Positions 56,898 to 63,685 of a stretch of DNA of 64,000 bases are shown here, one piece after another. Each line of letters begins with the position of its first letter. Position 1 is the first letter of the stretch. Location: positions 1-64,000 of the forward strand of contig CACZFM010000013.1 in the NCBI GenBank assembly GCA_902780495.1. Reading direction: 5' to 3'. Under the pieces are notes generated by a model, which saw only the letters and a program-made list of their open reading frames with translations, did not search any database and was not told the origin of the DNA. The translations under genes were made by a program, and so were the position numbers. This DNA is from an uncultured Bacteroidales bacterium (GTDB lineage: Bacteria > Bacteroidota > Bacteroidia > Bacteroidales > Paludibacteraceae).

Positions 56898-59225
56898 TTA
56901 CATGTTTTGAATGTTAACGGAATAATCGTTGATTTTCTTAGAAACTAGATTTAGCGTATCTTTAATCCTCTTCACATGCCCCATATCACCATTAATGGTA
57001 TCCATTAAGTCTGTTATCTTCCTGTCAATCATATTCTTGCAATCTTCTATTTCTCTGAACAACAGATTTTGCGCTTGCTGTTTATTAGAGTTTAATTGCT
57101 TTCGTAATTCGTCCTTTGCTTTTTGTTTGTTTTTCTCTTTAGCCGTCTTACTTCCATCCAAAAATATTTTTTTAAAACCACACACGCATGCTCCAGCTAT
57201 CATACCGAATGGCCCGCCCAAAGCTCCTAATCCAACATAGACTCCTAATTCCAAAGCATTTTTAAGAAAATCTCCAAATGTAAATTCAAGATTGTCCATG
57301 ATATTTTCCATCTCTATTCCTTGAATGGATATGGCATCAATTTCTATATCCGGAACACGCTTAAAACAATCTAAATACTGTTTTTGTTTAGCCTGCAAAC
57401 TTTCATTCATTTTTGATATATCTTTTAATACCAACTGCTGCATTGCATAACTATACTCATATTTGAAGGTGGCTACCTGACCTTTTAGTTGTTGTTCAAG
57501 ATTATCCAAATCTGTATTATCTATTGTGGCACACATCTTGTTTTGCAAAGCTGCAAATAAGCGATTATTTTCTGATGTTGCATTTGCCGACAAATGGTGT
57601 TTCGTGTCTTGTACAACTTGTTTTATTGCATTCTGATATTGCTTTAAGTTTTCCATCAATTTTTGCATACTCATTGTTTTAGAATCTACAAGTTGAGAAA
57701 TACCATCAATGATATGATTACACAAAGCAACCAGTTTTTGTTTGTTGGCAGAAATCAATTCTTCATCAAAATATTCCGTTTTGTTTTGTATCAGATTCAC
57801 AACCTCTTGGAAATTACTAAACTTAAATACCTCATCTGAAGAACCAAAATAGGATACTAATTTCTCTTGCGTTTTTGTTAAATCACAACGTGCCGCCGCG
57901 AAATGGGCTTTTGCACACATTGCAAGTAGGGCTTGAATGGCAATATTCCCTTTATAAACATCTCCAAGGATTTCTCTAAAAGTATCTTCTATCAGACTAT
58001 ATGTTTTATCTACATCACTTGTGAAAAGGTTTTCTCTTTCTTCACATTCATCATAGTTAGATGCTCCTCCGCGGACATTATATATAGAGTATACATTCAC
58101 CCAATCATTCAGATATTTTTTTATTTTCTCTGCCGTTGCAGAATCAGGTTTTTTGTTGTGTCCTTGCACATAAAAGACAACGTGAGCCTGTTGAAGGGCC
58201 CGTTTGATATCCTCTTTGAAATCTTCTTCTTTACCCTCAATACCTGGAACATCAATCAAAGTAAAGGGCTTACCAAAGATATTTAGGTTGTATTCATCAT
58301 ACGTTTTCGTAAAGTCCGAACGCCCGTCACCAACAATCAAACCATCATTTTTGCTTTCTTGCTTTTTGGGATCAAATAAAATACGTAATGTTTCTATGGT
58401 AGTACTTTTTCCTGCATTTGTTTCTCCGAAAAAAGCAATTACCAAATTATCCCAAACCATACCATTAATAGTTTGTTCCATCATATTGGAAACGCTATCA
58501 ATTTGTTTGGTGATTCCTTTGACAAAATCCGATTTAAGTTCGACAAGTTTGTTATTCTCCGCATCCAATTTCTCAATTTTTGACTTCGTTTGTGCTAAAC
58601 TCGCAATGAGACCTTTATATTTATCTTCAATAATTTGCTTTGCAGATTGCGTATCCGGTATCCCACATTCAACTACTTTGTTTTCCTTTTTTTCTTGGCC
58701 TTGAGATTGAGAATTGTTTGTCATGGAGAGTTGTTGTTTCCCTATGATAGTATTGAATAAAGCCAACCATTTCTTTTTATGTAGTTGATTTTTGCCACCG
58801 ACTAACAAACTATAGTGGAAACGATACTTATTACCTCCTTTACTAATAATGTCAAATTCAATTCCCTCATCTTGAAAGTGCTTGATATCATCCCAGTTAT
58901 AGACGTCTTTTGTGAAGATGGACTTATCACTTTTCCAGGTATAGTGAATTCCGATGTCTGATAATAAAATAGCTTCTACTTGTATGTGTTTTGCTTTGTA
59001 ATGATCATCAAGTACCTCATATCCATCTTCATTTAAATACGTGGTTTCTTTAGCTGCATAATAAAGCGTCTTTTTCGTTTTGTCAAACATCTTCAGGATA
59101 CTAAAATCTGAAGATAACAAATGTTCTTCATCAAGATAGTCAAAGCAATTTTCATGATCTGCAATTGATGAAATAAAAGAGGAGAAATGCTTGAAAACAT
59201 CACCTGTGTTGTTGTTCATCGTCAT
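56898..59225 (-). CDS. Dynamin-like GTPase with PH-like N-terminal domain, LeoBC-like (775 residues)
   Basis: Residues about 50-165 form a beta-rich, PH-like domain (VEAILLSDIGIHYTW, EFDIISKGGNKYRFHYSLL), often a membrane or partner-binding fold. After a linker and coiled coil (205-255) comes the GTPase domain: P-loop GETNAGKST (267-275) and G3 DVPG (325-328). The G4 region is YNVRGG (382-387) where NKxD is expected. Long helices follow, with a Gly-rich hydrophobic segment at 656-688 (LGVYVGLGALGGPFGMIAGA) that could insert into membrane. In the LeoABC system a two-gene second dynamin lies upstream of LeoA; here the comparable protein would be a single chain. Codon use is distinctly AT-rich. 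The neighbours are the LeoA-like gene and small membrane proteins. Confidence 0.8.
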   Translation of the reverse strand: MTMNNNTGDVFKHFSSFISSIADHENCFDYLDEEHLLSSDFSILKMFDKTKKTLYYAAKETTYLNEDGYEVLDDHYKAKHIQVEAILLSDIGIHYTWKSDKSIFTKDVYNWDDIKHFQDEGIEFDIISKGGNKYRFHYSLLVGGKNQLHKKKWLALFNTIIGKQQLSMTNNSQSQGQEKKENKVVECGIPDTQSAKQIIEDKYKGLIASLAQTKSKIEKLDAENNKLVELKSDFVKGITKQIDSVSNMMEQTINGMVWDNLVIAFFGETNAGKSTTIETLRILFDPKKQESKNDGLIVGDGRSDFTKTYDEYNLNIFGKPFTLIDVPGIEGKEEDFKEDIKRALQQAHVVFYVQGHNKKPDSATAEKIKKYLNDWVNVYSIYNVRGGASNYDECEERENLFTSDVDKTYSLIEDTFREILGDVYKGNIAIQALLAMCAKAHFAAARCDLTKTQEKLVSYFGSSDEVFKFSNFQEVVNLIQNKTEYFDEELISANKQKLVALCNHIIDGISQLVDSKTMSMQKLMENLKQYQNAIKQVVQDTKHHLSANATSENNRLFAALQNKMCATIDNTDLDNLEQQLKGQVATFKYEYSYAMQQLVLKDISKMNESLQAKQKQYLDCFKRVPDIEIDAISIQGIEMENIMDNLEFTFGDFLKNALELGVYVGLGALGGPFGMIAGACVCGFKKIFLDGSKTAKEKNKQKAKDELRKQLNSNKQQAQNLLFREIEDCKNMIDRKITDLMDTINGDMGHVKRIKDTLNLVSKKINDYSVNIQNM

Positions 59226-59253
59226 AATAATTCCCTTAATTTTTGTTTTTTTT

Positions 59254-59565
59254 TTATCTTCGTTTTATCCAGCTTCTACCTTCGTTTGTTGATTCAAAAA
59301 AACCATTAGTCGTTTGGGCAACCACATTTGTTCCGTTTAGTGCTAACGTTTGAAAGGTTCCACAATACGTCCCAATATACCGAACCTCCCAACTTCTTCC
59401 CTCATTTGTGGATACATAATCAGGAGTGGATACAACTCCTTTCCCCTCCATTGATTTTGTCACATCTACAAGATAGATTCGCTTTTCCTGCAAACTTCTT
59501 TGAGAATATGTACCAAGAGAAATCAGGGTACATAAAAGCAATAACAATAATTTTCGTTTAGCCAT
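59254..59565 (-). CDS. Short exported chimera: truncated vWA start joined to BNR-type repeats
   Basis: 103 residues from MAKRKLLLLLLCTLISLGTYSQ (signal peptide; ATG 59571 gives two more). EKRIYLVDVTKSMEGKGVV looks like the first strand and metal-site loop (DxTxS) of a von Willebrand A domain. It stops after about 20 residues and runs straight into YVSTNEGRSWEVRYIG and ESTNEGRSWIKRR, two BNR/sialidase-type repeat units. A complete vWA or propeller domain is impossible at this length. It may be a recombination remnant or a small export-tagged protein. It is the first frame after the promoter at 59612-59620 and ends 28 bases before the 775-residue GTPase gene. Confidence 0.6.
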   Translation of the reverse strand: MAKRKLLLLLLCTLISLGTYSQRSLQEKRIYLVDVTKSMEGKGVVSTPDYVSTNEGRSWEVRYIGTYCGTFQTLALNGTNVVAQTTNGFFESTNEGRSWIKRR

Positions 59566-59611
59566 GAGCATTGTTTTTTATAATTAGTTTTGTTTTTTCA
59601 CTTTTCCGTTC

Positions 59612-59620
59612 GCAAAAGTA
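59612..59620 (-). promoter_or_regulatory. Promoter of the dynamin-like GTPase operon
   Basis: The minus strand reads TACTTTTGC, 47 bases before the ATG at 59565. The place where a -33 element should be (about 59640) is occupied by a perfect palindrome. A second weaker -7-like element, TATCTTTGT, is at 59683-59691. Confidence 0.7.
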
Positions 59621-59634
59621 CTACTTTTTTATTT

Positions 59635-59660
59635 AAAATTTGTAGACGTCTACAAATTTT
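59635..59660. promoter_or_regulatory. Perfect 26-bp palindrome, candidate operator
   Basis: The 13-base half-site AAAATTTGTAGAC is followed directly by its exact reverse complement with no loop (centre GAC|GTC). A loopless palindrome is better suited to a dimeric repressor than to an RNA hairpin. It lies 14 to 40 bases upstream of the -7 element at 59612-59620, covering the -33 position. Confidence 0.75.
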
Positions 59661-59773
59661 GTTGCATTTCTTTAGATTCTGTACAAAGATAGTCTATTAT
59701 TCCGTCCTATTACACATATTTTATTGTCCTTAATATCTATGCACAAAAAAACGTGAGGCTTGTTGGCTTCAAT

Positions 59774-59906
59774 TTGGATTGTTGAGGATTCTGGACTACC
59801 TTTCATTACCAAACATCTACGAAACAAGGCTCACGCACAACGTGAGCAAAAAGCCTTGTCCTTGATAATGAAATTGTTTGAAAGTGTCCAGTTTTCAACA
59901 ATCCAA
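59774..59906. repeat. Long imperfect inverted repeat (133 bp)
   Basis: The outer 12 bases TTGGATTGTTGA (59774-59785) recur inverted at 59895-59906. Further matched blocks inside are CTGGAC, TTTCATTA, ACAAGGCT and CACG, folding to a central loop near 59838. A third, inverted copy of the ACAAGGCTCACG block lies just outside at 59751-59764. It is either a decayed small mobile element (MITE-like) or a structured RNA. The gap from 59566 to 59998 holds no gene I can support. Confidence 0.7.
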
Positions 59907-59998
59907 GTTCTTAGCCGTATGCTTATATATGGCGCACGCTTGCGCTCTGTTCTCCTATTTAACGTCAGGGGGTGACGTATATTGTTTGATAGTCACGA

Positions 59999-60913
59999 TT
60001 AGTGACAGCAAGTTCCCTTAACCTGATTCAGTATTACATCCGGACTCAAGTCCATGCGCATGATAGCAGATAATTTCTTACCCAAATCTTTTACCGAATG
60101 CCCACAGTGGTACAACGTATCATCAGCAATAACCCAACGGTCATGCGAGGAGCCTGACCACTTATGCGTATTAACGGGCTGTTTACCTTTGGATGCGTTA
60201 TGCGCGTCACGGAGAGTTTTGTTCTCACTTTCGGAATAAATATCCGCAGTTACGCCTTTCGCGCGCACATCCAACATCTCAAACGTTGCAGCATCTACAT
60301 ACGGGTCAATAATGATGATGCGTTTGGTGGCTGTCTTGACAATCCGTTCAAGCAACACGCGTGCTTCAAAGAACTGTCCATCAAAGAATACCTGCTCCAC
60401 AGGCGGCAATGCAGTCCGGACAAAGAAATCGATTTTATTCTGTAATTCGTGAATCTGCATTGTATGCTCCTCCAACTTACGATCTATACGTTCTTCCACA
60501 TATAAAAGCTGTTGATTATATGCATATCCACGCAATAAATATTCCTTGATAATTCTCAGTGCCCATTGGCGGAATTGTGTGCCGCGCTGAGACTTCACCC
60601 TGTAACCTACGGAGATAATGACATCCAAATTATAGTATGAAACGTGACGCGTTACGTGACGCCCTCCTTCATTTTGAACTATTAAAAAATCTTTAACAGT
60701 TGCCCCTTTATCCAATTCCCCTTCCTTATAAATATTGCGGATGTGAATACTTATATTGGGAATCGTCGAATTAAACAACGAGGCCATTTGCTGTTGACTG
60801 AGCCATACAGTCTCATTAGCCAATTGCACATCCAATTGCAGCGTATTATCTTCCGTACGGTAGATTACCACGCTTTCATCTGTTGGATTATATGGTTCGA
60901 TACTTTCCGCCAT
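59999..60913 (-). CDS. RhuM-family protein with C-terminal phospholipase D-like domain
   Basis: 304 residues. The N-terminal RhuM part has VWLSQQQMASLFNSTIPNISIHIRNIYKEGEL (helix-turn-helix-like), NLDVIISVGYRVKSQRGTQFRQWA and IIKEYLLRGYAYN. A coiled linker follows (residues 135-165). The C-terminal part has RIIIIDPYVDAATFEML and SHDRWVIADDTLYHCGHSVKDLG, the H-x-R/K pattern of PLD-fold nucleases. RhuM proteins occur in pathogenicity and defence islands; their biochemical role is not settled. It has its own promoter at 60980-60988 and sits inside the segment bordered by direct repeats. Base composition is less AT-rich than the GTPase genes. Confidence 0.85.
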   Translation of the reverse strand: MAESIEPYNPTDESVVIYRTEDNTLQLDVQLANETVWLSQQQMASLFNSTIPNISIHIRNIYKEGELDKGATVKDFLIVQNEGGRHVTRHVSYYNLDVIISVGYRVKSQRGTQFRQWALRIIKEYLLRGYAYNQQLLYVEERIDRKLEEHTMQIHELQNKIDFFVRTALPPVEQVFFDGQFFEARVLLERIVKTATKRIIIIDPYVDAATFEMLDVRAKGVTADIYSESENKTLRDAHNASKGKQPVNTHKWSGSSHDRWVIADDTLYHCGHSVKDLGKKLSAIMRMDLSPDVILNQVKGTCCH

Positions 60914-60979
60914 TTATTCACTCCGTTTTATTGACGCGACAATTTGCAGGAGTATAACACTCTTCTTTTCAAATCCGGT

Positions 60980-60988
60980 GCAAAGGTA
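60980..60988 (-). promoter_or_regulatory. Promoter of the RhuM-PLD gene
   Basis: The minus strand reads TTACCTTTGC around a consensus TAnnTTTGC element, 67 bases before the RhuM ATG. Confidence 0.75.
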
Positions 60989-61010
60989 ATGCTTTTTTTT
61001 GACTTGTGCA

Positions 61011-61040
61011 AATAAATCCGCATTTTTTTGCGGATTTATT
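61011..61040. promoter_or_regulatory. Strong hairpin upstream of the RhuM promoter
   Basis: A perfect 12-bp stem AATAAATCCGCA / TGCGGATTTATT with a six-T loop. It is placed about 22 to 52 bases upstream of the RhuM -7 element, covering the -33 position. It may be an operator or a boundary hairpin. Confidence 0.6.
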
Positions 61041-61122
61041 GTCAGACTAGCAGAACTAGTGTTCTAGTTAAACTAGTTGGACTATTGTTTCCGGCCTTTG
61101 GCAGGCTTTCCTCTGCTTTTCG

Positions 61123-61199
61123 TTGGCTTAATAACCTACTAATAACCCAATAATAACCCAATAATCACCCAATAATCACCTAATAATAGCCTAATGGTT
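61123..61199. repeat. Seven 11-bp tandem units (ACCCAATAATn type)
   Basis: TTGGCTTAATA, ACCTACTAATA, ACCCAATAATA, ACCCAATAATC, ACCCAATAATC, ACCTAATAATA, GCCTAATGGTT. The reverse complement closely resembles the block at 24881-24946, although the loci are 36 kb apart. Confidence 0.88.
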
Positions 61200-61210
61200 A
61201 TACGGGAAGC

Positions 61211-61278
61211 GCGGTGTATTGCTCGCGTTCGCGAGCGGTGTATAGGCGCAAGGCGCCGTTTATTGCAAGGCGGTGTAT
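61211..61278. repeat. Three GCGGTGTAT copies with short GC-rich hairpins
   Basis: GCGGTGTAT occurs at 61211-61219, 61235-61243 and 61270-61278. Between them are two hairpins, GCTCGCG-TT-CGCGAGC (61221-61236) and GGCGC-AAG-GCGCC (61245-61257). The stretch is locally GC-rich within an AT-rich gap. Confidence 0.6.
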
Positions 61279-61293
61279 ATAAAACGGGACAGG

Positions 61294-61353
61294 GACGGTA
61301 AAGAGTGGTAAGGTTGGCAGTCTAAAAATACCTTATTTTGTTTTAGGAGGGGT
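61294..61353. repeat. Direct repeat, right copy, over the hydrolase 3' end
   Basis: Same orientation as 54729-54798 and nearly identical to it, lacking one 11-base unit. It covers the last codons and stop of the metallo-beta-lactamase-fold gene and the 39 bases beyond it. Confidence 0.85.
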
Positions 61354-62379
61354 GTAATGGAAACACTCGCCCCAACTCATCAAGACATTGCCAATGCCCA
61401 TGCGGCGGGTCTTCTCCATCGTCATCCAATAAGCTTCTCTGTGGTCGATGGAATGTTCCATCTCGTTCTCATGCCCCGTGATGAGCTGTTTGGGTGCAAA
61501 GCCGGCGATGGTGCGCGGCATGGCATTAACCCAGCAGTTGAGCAACAAGACATCCACCCGATGTGTATCATGGACACGGTCAATCCAAGCAAGGTCCTCC
61601 TCGTTGTATTGGTCACCGGTATGCGCAACAGTTATACCATTGGCGAAAGTCATCAGGTAGATATTGTTGTACATGTCGTCCTGGTGGCCGGGAAGAATAG
61701 TAAGTTTGAGGTTGAGTTCGTCAAAAGGCACCACTACCGCCGTATCAGCAACAAGGAGTTGCTCGATATTCGGGTCAATACCCGTCCAAAGCCCTTTGGG
61801 AACGATGACCCTTTTTCCCCGTGCGGCAAAGGTTTTGGCGATACGCAGATTGGCATGGTCGCCGTGTGCGTGGCTGATAAACATAGCATCACACTGCCCC
61901 GCGATGGCATAGATGAGCGAGTCGGAAATGAAAGGATGTGTTTCGGGGCCGCCCGGAACAAGGTCAATAGCAACGGTGGTTTTCGGGGATTGGATGATGA
62001 ATCCGTCGTTGTAGAGCTTATAGATTTTCACGCCCTTTTTGCAGCCTTTCTGCATGTCGGCGAGCATATTCGCCATGCGTGCGTTGATGAAATCATAGAA
62101 CGCCGGCGTTTTGTCGTTACGCGTATCGTGCAACAAGAGGTCGAGTGCGGTGAGCGCCATCCGCCGTGCCTGACAATCCTTGTTCTTTGGCGGATAAGCA
62201 CGGAGGGTGCGGTCAATCTCCTGAAACGCCATGCGCGTCTGATTGTCCAGATAATTATCGGGATAGCCCCAGAAAATGAGGTACTTCTCATAGGGATTGT
62301 CCTTCGGGCGTTCTGCAGAAACAGGCAAGGCCAGTGCGAAAGCCGACAAAAAAGCGAGCAATAAAGATGTGTGTTTCAT
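61333..62379 (-). CDS. Exported metallo-beta-lactamase-fold hydrolase
   Basis: 348 residues with a signal peptide (MKHTSLLLAFLSAFALALPVSA). Residues about 30-120 are a helical region without a clear family. The lactamase fold then follows, with the metal motif FISHAHGDHANLRIA near residue 195, ILPGHQDD, AHTGDQYNEEDLAW and a late LITGHENEMEHSIDHREAYW. The UlaG-like order suggests a lactonase or phosphoesterase type reaction in the periplasm, but the substrate is unknown. It lies 19 bases after the sugar transporter gene, and a hexosaminidase gene is further upstream, so an amino-sugar or glycan link is plausible. Confidence 0.82.
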   Translation of the reverse strand: MKHTSLLLAFLSAFALALPVSAERPKDNPYEKYLIFWGYPDNYLDNQTRMAFQEIDRTLRAYPPKNKDCQARRMALTALDLLLHDTRNDKTPAFYDFINARMANMLADMQKGCKKGVKIYKLYNDGFIIQSPKTTVAIDLVPGGPETHPFISDSLIYAIAGQCDAMFISHAHGDHANLRIAKTFAARGKRVIVPKGLWTGIDPNIEQLLVADTAVVVPFDELNLKLTILPGHQDDMYNNIYLMTFANGITVAHTGDQYNEEDLAWIDRVHDTHRVDVLLLNCWVNAMPRTIAGFAPKQLITGHENEMEHSIDHREAYWMTMEKTRRMGIGNVLMSWGECFHYTPPKTK

Positions 62380-62398
62380 GGCAAAGCAGATAAGGGGT

Positions 62399-63643
62399 TT
62401 ATGCGCGTTGTGTGACTTTTGAACCCATGAGCGCGTAGAAAAGGATATATGCCAGTCCGAGGACAGGGACGGCGTAACTCATGAGATAGCCGGAATAATC
62501 TGCCATGAGATTCTGGAAGAACGGCAGGATACCACCTCCGCAGACGAGTGCCATAAAGATACCGCTGGCAGCAGGCGTATATTTGCCCAGTCCCTCCGCC
62601 GAGAGGTTGAAGATAGCGCCCCACATGACACTGGTGCAGAGTCCGCAAAGTACCATGCAAATCATGCCTACGGGAAGAATAACTCCGCGGAAGATAATCG
62701 TCAAGTCTTCCGGCAAGAACATGACTCCCAATAAGAGCCAGATACCGAGCAGACTGACCGTTGCCAACATGGTGCGGCTGCTGACCTTGCCGCCAATAAG
62801 TCCGCCAACGATACGTCCAATCATCATCAAGAACCAATAGAAGCCGATGATGGTGCCCGCTACCTGCGGTCCGACACCTTCCATGTTGGACATATAGAGA
62901 TTGGCGGTGTTGGGGATACCCACTTCGATGCCGACATAGAAGAAGATGGCAATGGCTCCCAAGACGAAATGCCGGAAGGAGAAAGGACTGCGCGTGTCTT
63001 TCTCCGCAGCCGTCTCTGCCCGCTGTTCGGGTGTTTCGATATGGGGTTCAGGGATGGACGAGAAGAAAACGATGATGAACGAAACGGCAAAAATAATCAT
63101 TGCCGCCAACATAGCCGGTGCCACGCCTATGACGGAAGCCTCCGAGACATTGCCTCCGATGAGGTAGCCCAGAAGGATGGGTGCGATGGTTGCACCAATG
63201 GAGTTGCAACTGCCGCCGAACTGCACGAGTTGGTTACCCCGATTGCCTCCTCCGCCGAGAGTGTTGAGCATAGGATTGACAACAGTATTGAGCATACACA
63301 TGGAGAAGCCTGCAATGAAAGCGCCAAGGATATAGATACCGAAACTCTCGGCGTAACCGCTGCACCACTGTACCGCCACTCCTATCAAGCCAATGGCAAT
63401 AGCCAGCAAGGATGTGAATTTATAGCCTTTGCGTTTAAGGATAAGTCCGGCCGGAAGGCCCATAACGGCATACGCGATAAAATTGGCCAAGGTGCCGAGC
63501 TGCGAAAGGGCGTTGGATGCACCAAACTGATTTCGGACAATGACGCCCATAGAACCTGCGAAGTTGGTGACAAAGGCAATCATGAAAAAGAGCAAAAACA
63601 TCACGATGATTGCCGGAAGATTAGAGGATTTGGAGTTGTTCAT
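62399..63643 (-). CDS. MFS sugar transporter, FucP/NagP-like
   Basis: 414 residues with 12 predicted membrane helices. The first helices (VMFLLFFMIAFVTNFAGSMGVIVRNQFGASNALSQLG) and the loop after helix 2 (GLPAGLILKRKGYKFTSLLAI) have the FucP/GluP subfamily look. The central cytosolic loop (PEPHIETPEQRAETAAEKDTRSPFSF) separates the two halves. It lies 42 bases downstream of a GH20 beta-hexosaminidase gene, so N-acetylglucosamine or a related sugar released by that enzyme is a reasonable substrate. This is inference from context. It takes up sugar with protons across the inner membrane. Confidence 0.85.
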   Translation of the reverse strand: MNNSKSSNLPAIIVMFLLFFMIAFVTNFAGSMGVIVRNQFGASNALSQLGTLANFIAYAVMGLPAGLILKRKGYKFTSLLAIAIGLIGVAVQWCSGYAESFGIYILGAFIAGFSMCMLNTVVNPMLNTLGGGGNRGNQLVQFGGSCNSIGATIAPILLGYLIGGNVSEASVIGVAPAMLAAMIIFAVSFIIVFFSSIPEPHIETPEQRAETAAEKDTRSPFSFRHFVLGAIAIFFYVGIEVGIPNTANLYMSNMEGVGPQVAGTIIGFYWFLMMIGRIVGGLIGGKVSSRTMLATVSLLGIWLLLGVMFLPEDLTIIFRGVILPVGMICMVLCGLCTSVMWGAIFNLSAEGLGKYTPAASGIFMALVCGGGILPFFQNLMADYSGYLMSYAVPVLGLAYILFYALMGSKVTQRA

Positions 63644-63685
63644 ATCAAATGTTGTTTAAGTCGTTTGTCAAGCGATATTGTTCGG

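Noticed and set aside
59760-59975. 71-codon plus-strand frame
   Set aside because: It lies inside the 133-bp inverted repeat. Its residues follow from the palindrome, and no promoter or family match is visible.
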